Assembly (NCBI GenBank): GCA_037893225.1
Contig: JAZGUH010000224.1
Coordinates: 1,240,001 to 1,304,000 of the forward strand
Source of the DNA: Hippasteria phrygiana
Lineage: Eukaryota; Echinodermata; Asteroidea; Valvatida; Goniasteridae
DNA length: 64,000 nucleotides
Direction: 5' to 3'
Positions 52,612 through 64,000 of this stretch are shown one piece after another (the first letter of the stretch is position 1; every line of letters begins with the position of its first letter). The position numbers and the translations under genes are program-made. Below the pieces are notes generated by a model. The model made no database searches and was not told the origin of the DNA. It saw nothing but the letters and a program-made list of their open reading frames with translations.

Positions 52612-53330
52612 ATAGACGGTAATATGTACACAGATGTTGGCCGGAAAGAAAATAAACATTGCGAGGTTTGAATTTTCTCCACAAGTTTTAACTCTAGGAA
52701 GCCGCCGATGATTGCAACATGTAGCGCCAGATCTAAGCTATCCATACATGTCAAAATTACTGTATTTGGTTGATATTTCATGCAATTATGAATGAGTAAA
52801 GCAAGTCCATACCCCAGGGAATTTGACATGCATGGAGCAATAAATAGACGGTAACATGTACACAGATGTTGGCCGGAAAGAAAATAAACATTGCGAGGTT
52901 TGAATTTTCTCCACAAGTTTTAACTCTAGGAAGCCGCCGATGATTGCAACATGTAGCGCCAGATCTAAGCTATCCATACATGTCACAATTACTGCATTTG
53001 GTTGATATTTCATGCAATTATGAATGAATAAAGCAAGTCCATACCCCAGGGAATTTGACGTGCATGGAGCAATAAATAGACGGTAATATGTACACAGATG
53101 TTGGCCGGAAAGAAAATAAACATTGCGAGGTTTGAATTTTCTCCACAAGTTTTAACTCTAGGAAGCCGCCGATGATTGCAACATGTAGCGCCAGATCTAA
53201 GCTATCCATACATGTCAAAATTACTGTATTTGGTTTATATTTCATGCAATTATGAATGAGTAAAGCAAGTCATACCCCAGGGAATTTGACATGCATGGAG
53301 CAATAAATAGACGGTAATATGTACACAGAT

Positions 53331-53559
53331 GTTGGCCGGAAAGAAAATAAACATTGCGAGGTTTGAATTTTCTCCACAAGTTTTAACTCTAAGAAGCCGC
53401 CGATGATTGCAACATGTAGCGCCAGATCTAAGCTATCCATACATGTCAAAATTACTGTATTTGGTTGATATTTCATGCAATTATGAATGAGTAAAGCAAG
53501 TCCATACCACCAATTTGACATGCATGGAGCAATAAATAGACGGTAATATGTACACAGAT
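53331..53559. repeat. 229-bp monomer variant with 3-bp loss
   Basis: CCATACCACCAATTTGAC replaces CCATACCCCAGGGAATTTGAC, so the CCCAGGG stretch is rewritten and 3 bp shorter. Six examples occur, at about 53503, 55123, 56513, 60453, 62073 and 63463, forming three pairs 6950 bp apart. All lie in domain 3, and T220 (GGTAATATG) is linked to it. Confidence 0.92.
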
Positions 53560-55013
53560 GTTGGCCGGAAAGAAAATAAACATTGCGAGGTTTGAATTTT
53601 CTCCACAAGTTTTAACTCTAAGAAGCCGCCGATGATTGCAACATGTAGCGCCAGATCTAAGCTATCCATACATGTCAAAATTACTGTATTTGGTTGATAT
53701 TTCATGCAATTATGAATGAGTAAAGCAAGTCCATACCCCAGGGAATTTGACATGCATGGAGCAATAAATAGACGGTAACATGTACACAGATGTTGGCCGG
53801 AAAGAAAATAAACATTGCGAGGTTTGAATTTTCTTCACAAGTTTTAACTCTAGGAAGCCGCCGATGATTGCAACATGTAGCGCCAGATCTAAGCTATCCA
53901 TACATGTCAAAATTACTGTATTTGGTTGATATTTCATGCAATTATGAATGAGTAAAGCAAGTCCATACCCCAGGGAATTTGACATGCATGGAGCAATAAA
54001 TAGACTGTAACATGTACACAGATGTTGGCCGGAAAGAAAATAAACATTGCGAGGTTTGAATTTTCTCCACAAGTTTTAACTCTAGGAAGCCGCCGATGAT
54101 TGCAACATGTAGCGCCAGATCTAAGCTATCCATACATGTCAAAATTACTGCATTTGGTTGATATTTCATGCAATTATGAATGAATAAAGCAAGTCCATAC
54201 CCCAGGGAATTTGACATGCATGGAGCAATAAATAGACGGTAACATGTACACAGATGTTGGCCGGAAAGAAAATAAACATTGCGAGGTTTGAATTTTCTCC
54301 ACAAGTTTTAACTCTAGGAAGCCGCCGATGATTGCAACATGTAGCGCCAGATCTAAGCTATCCATACATGTCAAAATTACTGCATTTGGTTGATATTTCA
54401 TGCAATTATGAATGAATAAAGCAAGTCCATACCCCAGGGAATTTGACATGCATGGAGCAATAAATAGACGGTAATATGTACACAGATGTTGGCCGGAAAG
54501 AAAATAAACATTGCGAGGTTTGAATTTTCTCCACAAGTTTTAACTCTAGGAAGCCGCCGATGATTGCAACATGTAGCGCCAGATCTAAGCTATCCATACA
54601 TGTCAAAATTACTGTATTTGGTTGATATTTCATGCAATTATGAATAAGTAAAGCAAGTCCATACCCCAGGGAATTTGACATGCATGGAGCAATAAATAGA
54701 CGGTAACATGTACACAGATGTTGGCCGGAAAGAAAATAAACATTGCGAGGTTTGAATTTTCTCCACAAGTTTTAACTCTAGGAAGCCGCCCATGATTGCA
54801 ACATGTAGCGCCAGATCTAAGCTATCCATACATGTCAAAATTACTGTATTTGGTTGATATTTCATGCAATTATGAATGAGTAAAGCAAGTCCATACCCCA
54901 GGGAATTTGACGTGCATGGAGCAATAAATAGACGGTAATATGTACACAGATGTTGGCCGGAAAGAAAATAAACATTGCGAGGTTTGAATTTTCTCCACAA
55001 GTTTTAACTCTAG

Positions 55014-57444
55014 GAAGCCGCCGATGATTGCAACATGTAGCGCCAGATCTAAGCTATCCATACATGTCAAAATTACTGTATTTGGTTGATATTTCATGCA
55101 ATTATGAATGAGTAAAGCAAGTCCATACCACCAATTTGACATGCATGGAGCAATAAATAGACGGTAATATGTACACAGATGTTGGCCGGAAAGAAAATAA
55201 ACATTGCGAGGTTTGAATTTTCTCCACAAGTTTTAACTCTAAGAAGCCGCCGATGATTGCAACATGTAGCGCCAGATCTAAGCTATCCATACATGTCAAA
55301 ATTACTGTATTTGGTTGATATTTCATGCAATTATGAATAAGTAAAGCAAGTCCATACCCCAGGGAATTTGACATGCATGGAGCAATAAATAGACGGTAAC
55401 ATGTACACAGATGTTGGCCGGAAAGAAAATAAACATTGCGAGGTTTGAATTTTCTCCACAAGTTTTAACTCTAGGAAGCCGCCGATGATTGCAACATGTA
55501 GCGCCAGATCTAAGCTATCCATACATGTCAAAATTACTGTATTTGGTTGATATTTCATGCAATTATGAATGAGTAAAGCAAGTCCATACCCCAGGGAATT
55601 TGACATGCATGGAGCAATAAATAGACGGTAACATGTACACAGATGTTGGCCGGAAAGAAAATAAACATTGCGAGGTTTGAATTTTCTCCACAAGTTTTAA
55701 CTCTAGGAAGCCGCCGATGATTGCAACATGTAGCGCCAGATCTAAGCTATCCATACATGTCAAAATTACTGCATTTGGTTGATATTTCATGCAATTATGA
55801 ATGAATAAAGCAAGTCCATACCCCAGGGAATTTGACATGCATGGAGCAATAAATAGACGGTAACATGTACACAGATGTTGGCCGGAAAGAAAATAAACAT
55901 TGCGAGGTTTGAATTTTCTCCACAAGTTTTAACTCTAGGAAGCCGCCGATGATTGCAACATGTAGCGCCAGATCTAAGCTATCCATACATGTCAAAATTA
56001 CTGTATTTGGTTGATATTTCATGCAATTATGAATGAGTAAAGCAAGTCCATACCCCAAGGAATTTGACATGCATGGAGCAATAAATAGACGGTAACATGT
56101 ACACAGATGTTGGCCGGAAAGAAAATAAACATTGCGAGGTTTGAATTTTCTCCACAAGTTTTAAGTCTAGGAAGCCGCCGATGATTGCAACATGTAGCGC
56201 CAGATCTAAGCTATCCATACATGTCAAAATTACTGCATTTGGTTGATATTTCATGCAATTATGAATGAATAAAGCAAGTCCATACCCCAGGGAATTTGAC
56301 ATGCATGGAGCAATAAATAGACGGTAATATGTACACAGATGTTGGCCGGAAAGAAAATAAACATTGCGAGGTTTGAATTTTCTCCACAAGTTTTAACTCT
56401 AAGAAGCCGCCGATGATTGCAACATGTAGCGCCAGATCTAAGCTATCCATACATGTCAAAATTACTGTATTTGGTTGATATTTCATGCAATTATGAATGA
56501 GTAAAGCAAGTCCATACCACCAATTTGACATGCATGGAGCAATAAATAGACGGTAATATGTACACAGATGTTGGCCGGAAAGAAAATAAACATTGCGAGG
56601 TTTGAATTTTCTCCACAAGTTTTAACTCTAAGAAGCCGCCGATGATTGCAACATGTAGCGCCAGATCTAAGCTATCCATACATGTCAAAATTACTGTATT
56701 TGGTTGATATTTCATGCAATTATGAATAAGTAAAGCAAGTCCATACCCCAGGGAATTTGACATGCATGGAGCAATAAATAGACGGTAACATGTACACAGA
56801 TGTTGGCCGGAAAGAAAATAAACATTGCGAGGTTTGAATTTTCTCCACAAGTTTTAACTCTAGGAAGCCGCCGATGATTGCAACATGTAGCGCCAGATCT
56901 AAGCTATCCATACATGTCAAAATTACTGTATTTGGTTGATATTTCATGCAATTATGAATGAGTAAAGCAAGTCCATACCCCAGGGAATTTGACATGCATG
57001 GAGCAATAAATAGACGGTAACATGTACACAGATGTTGGCCGGAAAGAAAATAAACATTGCGAGGTTTGAATTTTCTCCACAAGTTTTAACTCTAGGAAGC
57101 CGCCGATGATTGCAACATGTAGCGCCAGATCTAAGCTATCCATACATGTCAAAATTACTGCATTTGGTTGATATTTCATGCAATTATGAATGAATAAAGC
57201 AAGTCCATACCCCAGGGAATTTGACATGCATGGAGCAATAAATAGACGGTAACATGTACACAGATGTTGGCCGGAAAGAAAATAAACATTGCGAGGTTTG
57301 AATTTTCTCCACAAGTTTTAACTCTAGGAAGCCGCCGATGATTGCAACATGTAGCGCCAGATCTAAGCTATCCATACATGTCAAAATTACTGTATTTGGT
57401 TGATATTTCATGCAATTATGAATGAGTAAAGCAAGTCCATACCC
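55014..57444. repeat. 6-monomer duplication inside the 30-monomer HOR, offset 1389 bp
   Basis: Bases about 55014-56055 recur at about 56403-57444. Each copy holds one 229-bp unit (55123 and 56513) followed by a GAATAAGTAAAG unit. Six units minus 3 bp give 1389. Because it sits inside both 6950-bp copies, it predates that duplication. Confidence 0.75.
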
Positions 57445-60400
57445 CAGGGAATTTGACATGCATGGAGCAATAAATAGACGGTAACATGTACACAGATGTT
57501 GGCCGGAAAGAAAATAAACATTGCGAGGTTTGAATTTTCTCCACAAGTTTTAACTCTAGGAAGCCGCCGATGATTGCAACATGTAGCGCCAGATCTAAGC
57601 TATCCATACATGTCAAAATTACTGCATTTGGTTGATATTTCATGCAATTATGAATGAATAAAGCAAGTCCATACCCCAGGGAATTTGACATGCACGGAGC
57701 AATAAATAGACGGTAACATGTACACAGATGTTGGCCGGAAAGAAAATAAACATTGCGAGGTTTGAATTTTCTCCACAAGTTTTAACTCTAGGAAGCCGCC
57801 GATGATTGCAACATGTAGCGCCAGATCTAAGCTATCCATACATGTCAAAATTACTGTATTTGGTTGATATTTCATGCAATTATGAATGAGTAAAGCAAGT
57901 CCATACCCCAGGGAATTTGACATGCATGGAGCAATAAATAGACGGTAACATGTACACAGATGTTGGCCGGAAAGAAAATAAACATTGCGAGGTTTGAATT
58001 TTCTCCACAAGTTTTAACTCTAGGAAGCCGCCGATGATTGCAACATGTAGCGCCAGATCTAAGCTATCCATACATGTCACAATTACTGCATTTGGTTGAT
58101 ATTTCATGCAATTATGAATGAATAAAGCAAGTCCATACCCCAGGGAATTTGACATGCATGGAGCAATAAATAGACGGTAATATGTACACAGATGTTGGCC
58201 GGAAAGAAAATAAACATTGCGAGGTTTGAATTTTCTCCACAAGTTTTAACTCTAGGAAGCCGCCGATGATTGCAACATGTAGCGCCAGATCTAAGCTATC
58301 CATACATGTCAAAATTACTGTATTTGGTTGATATTTCATGCAATTATGAATAAGTAAAGCAAGTCCATACCCCAGGGAATTTGACATGCATGGAGCAATA
58401 AATAGACGGTAACATGTACACAGATGTTGGCCGGAAAGAAAATAAACATTGCGAGGTTTGAATTTTCTCCACAAGTTTTAACTCTAGGAAGCCGCCGATG
58501 ATTGCAACATGTAGCGCCAGATCTAAGCTATCCATACATGTCAAAATTACTGAATTTGGTTGATATTTCATGCAATTATGAATGAGTAAAGCAAGTCCAT
58601 ACCCCAGGGAATTTGACATGCATGGAGCAATAAATAGACGGTAACATGTACACAGATGTTGGCCGGAAAGAAAATAAACATTGCGAGGTTTGAATTTTCT
58701 CCACAAGTTTTAACTCTAGGAAGCCGCCGATGATTGCAACATGTAGCGCCAGATCTAAGCTATCCATACATGTCAAAATTACTGCATTTGGTTGATATTT
58801 CATGCAATTATGAATGAATAAAGCAAGTCCATACCCCAGGGAATTTGACATGCATGGAGCAATAAATAGACGGTAATATGTACACAGATGTTGGCCGGAA
58901 AGAAAATAAACATTGCGAGGTTTGAATTTTCTCCACAAGTTTTAACTCTAGGAAGCCGCCGATGATTGCAACATGTAGCGCCAGATCTAAGCTATCCATA
59001 CATGTCAAAATTACTGTATTTGGTTTATATTTCATGCAATTATGAATAAGTAAAGCAAGTCCATACCCCAGGGAATTTGACATGCATGGAGCAATAAATA
59101 GACGGTAACATGTACACAGATGTTGGCCGGAAAGAAAATAAACATTGCGAGGTTTGAATTTTCTCCACAAGTTTTAACTCTAGGAAGCCGCCGATGATTG
59201 CAACATGTAGCGCCAGATCTAAGCTATCCATACATGTCAAAATTACTGTATTTGGTTGATATTTCATGCAATTATGAATGAGTAAAGCAAGTCCATACCC
59301 CAGGGAATTTGACATGCATGGAGCAATAAATAGACGGTAACATGTACACAGATGTTGGCCGGAAAGAAAATAAACATTGCGAGGTTTGAATTTTCTCCAC
59401 AAGTTTTAACTCTAGGAAGCCGCCGATGATTGCAACATGTAGCGCCAGATCTAAGCTATCCATACATGTCAAAATTACTGCATTTGGTTGATATTTCATG
59501 CAATTATGAATGAATAAAGCAAGTCCATACCCCAGGGAATTTGACATGCATGGAGCAATAAATAGACGGTAATATGTACACAGATGTTGGCCGGAAAGAA
59601 AATAAACATTGCGAGGTTTGAATTTTCTCCACAAGTTTTAACTCTAGGAAGCCGCCGATGATTGCAACATGTAGCGCCAGATCTAAGCTATCCATACATG
59701 TCAAAATTACTGTATTTGGTTGATATTTCATGCAATTATGAATGAGTAAAGCAAGTCCATACCCCAGGGAATTTGACATGCATGGAGCAATAAATAGACG
59801 GTAACATGTACACAGATGTTGGCCGGAAAGAAAATAAACATTGCGAGGTTTGAATTTTCTCCACAAGTTTTAACTCTAGGAAGCCGCCGATGATTGCAAC
59901 ATGTAGCGCCAGATCTAAGCTATCCATACATGTCACAATTACTGCATTTGGTTGATATTTCATGCAATTATGAATGAATAAAGCAAGTCCATACCCCAGG
60001 GAATTTGACGTGCATGGAGCAATAAATAGACGGTAATATGTACACAGATGTTGGCCGGAAAGAAAATAAACATTGCGAGGTTTGAATTTTCTCCACAAGT
60101 TTTAACTCTAGGAAGCCGCCGATGATTGCAACATGTAGCGCCAGATCTAAGCTATCCATACATGTCAAAATTACTGTATTTGGTTTATATTTCATGCAAT
60201 TATGAATGAGTAAAGCAAGTCATACCCCAGGGAATTTGACATGCATGGAGCAATAAATAGACGGTAATATGTACACAGATGTTGGCCGGAAAGAAAATAA
60301 ACATTGCGAGGTTTGAATTTTCTCCACAAGTTTTAACTCTAAGAAGCCGCCGATGATTGCAACATGTAGCGCCAGATCTAAGCTATCCATACATGTCAAA

Positions 60401-63400
60401 ATTACTGTATTTGGTTGATATTTCATGCAATTATGAATGAGTAAAGCAAGTCCATACCACCAATTTGACATGCATGGAGCAATAAATAGACGGTAATATG
60501 TACACAGATGTTGGCCGGAAAGAAAATAAACATTGCGAGGTTTGAATTTTCTCCACAAGTTTTAACTCTAAGAAGCCGCCGATGATTGCAACATGTAGCG
60601 CCAGATCTAAGCTATCCATACATGTCAAAATTACTGTATTTGGTTGATATTTCATGCAATTATGAATGAGTAAAGCAAGTCCATACCCCAGGGAATTTGA
60701 CATGCATGGAGCAATAAATAGACGGTAACATGTACACAGATGTTGGCCGGAAAGAAAATAAACATTGCGAGGTTTGAATTTTCTTCACAAGTTTTAACTC
60801 TAGGAAGCCGCCGATGATTGCAACATGTAGCGCCAGATCTAAGCTATCCATACATGTCAAAATTACTGTATTTGGTTGATATTTCATGCAATTATGAATG
60901 AGTAAAGCAAGTCCATACCCCAGGGAATTTGACATGCATGGAGCAATAAATAGACTGTAACATGTACACAGATGTTGGCCGGAAAGAAAATAAACATTGC
61001 GAGGTTTGAATTTTCTCCACAAGTTTTAACTCTAGGAAGCCGCCGATGATTGCAACATGTAGCGCCAGATCTAAGCTATCCATACATGTCAAAATTACTG
61101 CATTTGGTTGATATTTCATGCAATTATGAATGAATAAAGCAAGTCCATACCCCAGGGAATTTGACATGCATGGAGCAATAAATAGACGGTAACATGTACA
61201 CAGATGTTGGCCGGAAAGAAAATAAACATTGCGAGGTTTGAATTTTCTCCACAAGTTTTAACTCTAGGAAGCCGCCGATGATTGCAACATGTAGCGCCAG
61301 ATCTAAGCTATCCATACATGTCAAAATTACTGCATTTGGTTGATATTTCATGCAATTATGAATGAATAAAGCAAGTCCATACCCCAGGGAATTTGACATG
61401 CATGGAGCAATAAATAGACGGTAATATGTACACAGATGTTGGCCGGAAAGAAAATAAACATTGCGAGGTTTGAATTTTCTCCACAAGTTTTAACTCTAGG
61501 AAGCCGCCGATGATTGCAACATGTAGCGCCAGATCTAAGCTATCCATACATGTCAAAATTACTGTATTTGGTTGATATTTCATGCAATTATGAATAAGTA
61601 AAGCAAGTCCATACCCCAGGGAATTTGACATGCATGGAGCAATAAATAGACGGTAACATGTACACAGATGTTGGCCGGAAAGAAAATAAACATTGCGAGG
61701 TTTGAATTTTCTCCACAAGTTTTAACTCTAGGAAGCCGCCCATGATTGCAACATGTAGCGCCAGATCTAAGCTATCCATACATGTCAAAATTACTGTATT
61801 TGGTTGATATTTCATGCAATTATGAATGAGTAAAGCAAGTCCATACCCCAGGGAATTTGACGTGCATGGAGCAATAAATAGACGGTAATATGTACACAGA
61901 TGTTGGCCGGAAAGAAAATAAACATTGCGAGGTTTGAATTTTCTCCACAAGTTTTAACTCTAGGAAGCCGCCGATGATTGCAACATGTAGCGCCAGATCT
62001 AAGCTATCCATACATGTCAAAATTACTGTATTTGGTTGATATTTCATGCAATTATGAATGAGTAAAGCAAGTCCATACCACCAATTTGACATGCATGGAG
62101 CAATAAATAGACGGTAATATGTACACAGATGTTGGCCGGAAAGAAAATAAACATTGCGAGGTTTGAATTTTCTCCACAAGTTTTAACTCTAAGAAGCCGC
62201 CGATGATTGCAACATGTAGCGCCAGATCTAAGCTATCCATACATGTCAAAATTACTGTATTTGGTTGATATTTCATGCAATTATGAATAAGTAAAGCAAG
62301 TCCATACCCCAGGGAATTTGACATGCATGGAGCAATAAATAGACGGTAACATGTACACAGATGTTGGCCGGAAAGAAAATAAACATTGCGAGGTTTGAAT
62401 TTTCTCCACAAGTTTTAACTCTAGGAAGCCGCCGATGATTGCAACATGTAGCGCCAGATCTAAGCTATCCATACATGTCAAAATTACTGTATTTGGTTGA
62501 TATTTCATGCAATTATGAATGAGTAAAGCAAGTCCATACCCCAGGGAATTTGACATGCATGGAGCAATAAATAGACGGTAACATGTACACAGATGTTGGC
62601 CGGAAAGAAAATAAACATTGCGAGGTTTGAATTTTCTCCACAAGTTTTAACTCTAGGAAGCCGCCGATGATTGCAACATGTAGCGCCAGATCTAAGCTAT
62701 CCATACATGTCAAAATTACTGCATTTGGTTGATATTTCATGCAATTATGAATGAATAAAGCAAGTCCATACCCCAGGGAATTTGACATGCATGGAGCAAT
62801 AAATAGACGGTAACATGTACACAGATGTTGGCCGGAAAGAAAATAAACATTGCGAGGTTTGAATTTTCTCCACAAGTTTTAACTCTAGGAAGCCGCCGAT
62901 GATTGCAACATGTAGCGCCAGATCTAAGCTATCCATACATGTCAAAATTACTGTATTTGGTTGATATTTCATGCAATTATGAATGAGTAAAGCAAGTCCA
63001 TACCCCAAGGAATTTGACATGCATGGAGCAATAAATAGACGGTAACATGTACACAGATGTTGGCCGGAAAGAAAATAAACATTGCGAGGTTTGAATTTTC
63101 TCCACAAGTTTTAAGTCTAGGAAGCCGCCGATGATTGCAACATGTAGCGCCAGATCTAAGCTATCCATACATGTCAAAATTACTGCATTTGGTTGATATT
63201 TCATGCAATTATGAATGAATAAAGCAAGTCCATACCCCAGGGAATTTGACATGCATGGAGCAATAAATAGACGGTAATATGTACACAGATGTTGGCCGGA
63301 AAGAAAATAAACATTGCGAGGTTTGAATTTTCTCCACAAGTTTTAACTCTAAGAAGCCGCCGATGATTGCAACATGTAGCGCCAGATCTAAGCTATCCAT

Positions 63401-63983
63401 ACATGTCAAAATTACTGTATTTGGTTGATATTTCATGCAATTATGAATGAGTAAAGCAAGTCCATACCACCAATTTGACATGCATGGAGCAATAAATAGA
63501 CGGTAATATGTACACAGATGTTGGCCGGAAAGAAAATAAACATTGCGAGGTTTGAATTTTCTCCACAAGTTTTAACTCTAAGAAGCCGCCGATGATTGCA
63601 ACATGTAGCGCCAGATCTAAGCTATCCATACATGTCAAAATTACTGTATTTGGTTGATATTTCATGCAATTATGAATAAGTAAAGCAAGTCCATACCCCA
63701 GGGAATTTGACATGCATGGAGCAATAAATAGACGGTAACATGTACACAGATGTTGGCCGGAAAGAAAATAAACATTGCGAGGTTTGAATTTTCTCCACAA
63801 GTTTTAACTCTAGGAAGCCGCCGATGATTGCAACATGTAGCGCCAGATCTAAGCTATCCATACATGTCAAAATTACTGTATTTGGTTGATATTTCATGCA
63901 ATTATGAATGAGTAAAGCAAGTCCATACCCCAGGGAATTTGACATGCATGGAGCAATAAATAGACGGTAACATGTACACAGAT

Positions 63984-64000
63984 GTTGGCCGGAAAGAAAA
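63984..64000. repeat. Partial monomer at the window edge
   Basis: These are the first 17 bases of monomer 277 (GTTGGCCGGAAAGAAAA). The array therefore continues beyond the window. Base 1 also falls at a monomer start, with no flanking DNA visible on the left. Confidence 0.97.

Larger units (their letters stand above)
1..64000. repeat. Satellite DNA array, 232-bp monomer, 276 full copies
   Basis: The whole window is head-to-tail copies of one monomer beginning GTTGGCCGGAAAG, with starts at 1, 233, 464, 695, 927 and so on to 63984. The basic length is 232 bp, about 39% GC (90 of 232 in the type A unit), with 6-7 CpG per unit. Indel variants seen are: 17 units lacking T116, 11 lacking G161, 18 lacking one C at 172, 6 lacking 3 bp near 180, 2 lacking CA near 226, 10 with +1 near 125, 1 with +1 near 179 and 2 with +4 near 160. 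They sum to -49 and account exactly for 276 units in 63983 bp. No unit is inverted and nothing else is inserted. The monomer family is not recognised. A centromeric or heterochromatic satellite is the likeliest identity, by inference from array size and higher-order structure. Confidence 0.98.
38180..64000. repeat. Satellite domain 3: large regular HORs
   Basis: This domain is marked by the private G159A change GAATAAGTAAAG (18 units, 39795-63677), TACTGAATTT (near 39996, 42315, 46030, 49745, 51601, 58551) and ATGCACGG (near 38675, 40994, 44709, 48424, 50744, 57694). Most type-B-like units are mosaics here, with C128 and A161 but A193 and often A119. It is built from 10-, 16- and 30-monomer blocks. 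The array continues past the window. Confidence 0.78.
50242..64000. repeat. 30-monomer HOR, 6950 bp, about 1.98 tandem copies
   Basis: Copy one is about 50242-57191 and copy two about 57192-64000, cut off by the window about 140 bp before its end. The bookkeeping is 30 x 232 = 6960, minus three 3-bp losses and one C172 deletion, giving 6950. Rare changes recur at exactly +6950, including GACTGTAAC (54003 and 60953), GCCCATGATT (54789 and 61739), CCCCAAGG (56053 and 63003), TAAGTCTAGG (56162 and 63112) and all three 229-bp units. I found no difference between the copies at any marker compared. Confidence 0.9.

Noticed and set aside
1..64000. CRISPR array
   Set aside because: The repeats are 232 bp with no unique spacers between them and no cas genes. 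The period and length do not fit CRISPR.
1..64000. rDNA intergenic spacer, telomeric or subtelomeric repeat
   Set aside because: There is no rRNA sequence and no TTAGGG-type, TTTAGGG-type or TTAGG-type tract in 64 kb. The array is homogeneous throughout.
1..64000. LTR, LINE or DNA-transposon remnant as the repeat source
   Set aside because: No terminal repeats, target-site duplications, reverse transcriptase or transposase motifs occur in any frame. An origin of the monomer from a transposon fragment cannot be excluded, but nothing in the sequence shows it.

Overview
The window is one uninterrupted satellite DNA array. It contains no gene, RNA gene, mobile element or other unique sequence that I can support. 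The monomer is 232 bp and about 39% GC, repeated head to tail in one orientation. Taking each unit to start at GTTGGCCGG, there are 276 complete monomers (1..63983) and a 17-bp start of the next. The count closes exactly: 276 x 232 = 64032, and the eight small indel variants I can locate sum to -49, giving 63983. No foreign segment larger than 4 bp interrupts the array.

A homogenised array of this size with multi-monomer higher-order repeats (HORs) points to a eukaryotic heterochromatic or centromeric satellite taken from a long-read assembly. That is inference. I do not recognise the monomer, cannot name the organism, and see neither array edge. The minus strand has many open frames of 60-197 codons. 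They are by-products of the monomer: most begin at TTG rather than ATG, all repeat the same peptide, and the 232-bp period (1 mod 3) shifts the frame in every full-length unit. I annotate none as a gene.

Monomers fall into two main linked-variant classes. Type A has A119, T128, G161, A193, C220; type B has C119, C128, A161, G193, T220. Mosaics of the two also occur. HORs divide the window into three domains with private markers. Domain 1 (1 to about 19.65 kb) has a private 1-bp deletion at monomer position 161 and tandem 5-, 7-, 8- and 12-monomer blocks. Domain 2 (about 19.65-38.18 kb) has a private 1-bp insertion near position 125 and interleaved duplications at offsets of 9, 18, 19 and 26 monomers. 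Domain 3 (about 38.18 kb to the end) has a private G159A change, a 10-monomer tandem, a 16-monomer (3715 bp) HOR of about 2.7 copies, and a 30-monomer (6950 bp) HOR of nearly two copies that runs off the window.

The less expected structure lies inside the monomer. There is a 15-bp inverted repeat (14/15 paired) around a 66-nt spacer, which type B weakens in both arms. There are two pairs of degenerate internal direct repeats, and CATG is in excess (six per unit). No CENP-B box is visible.
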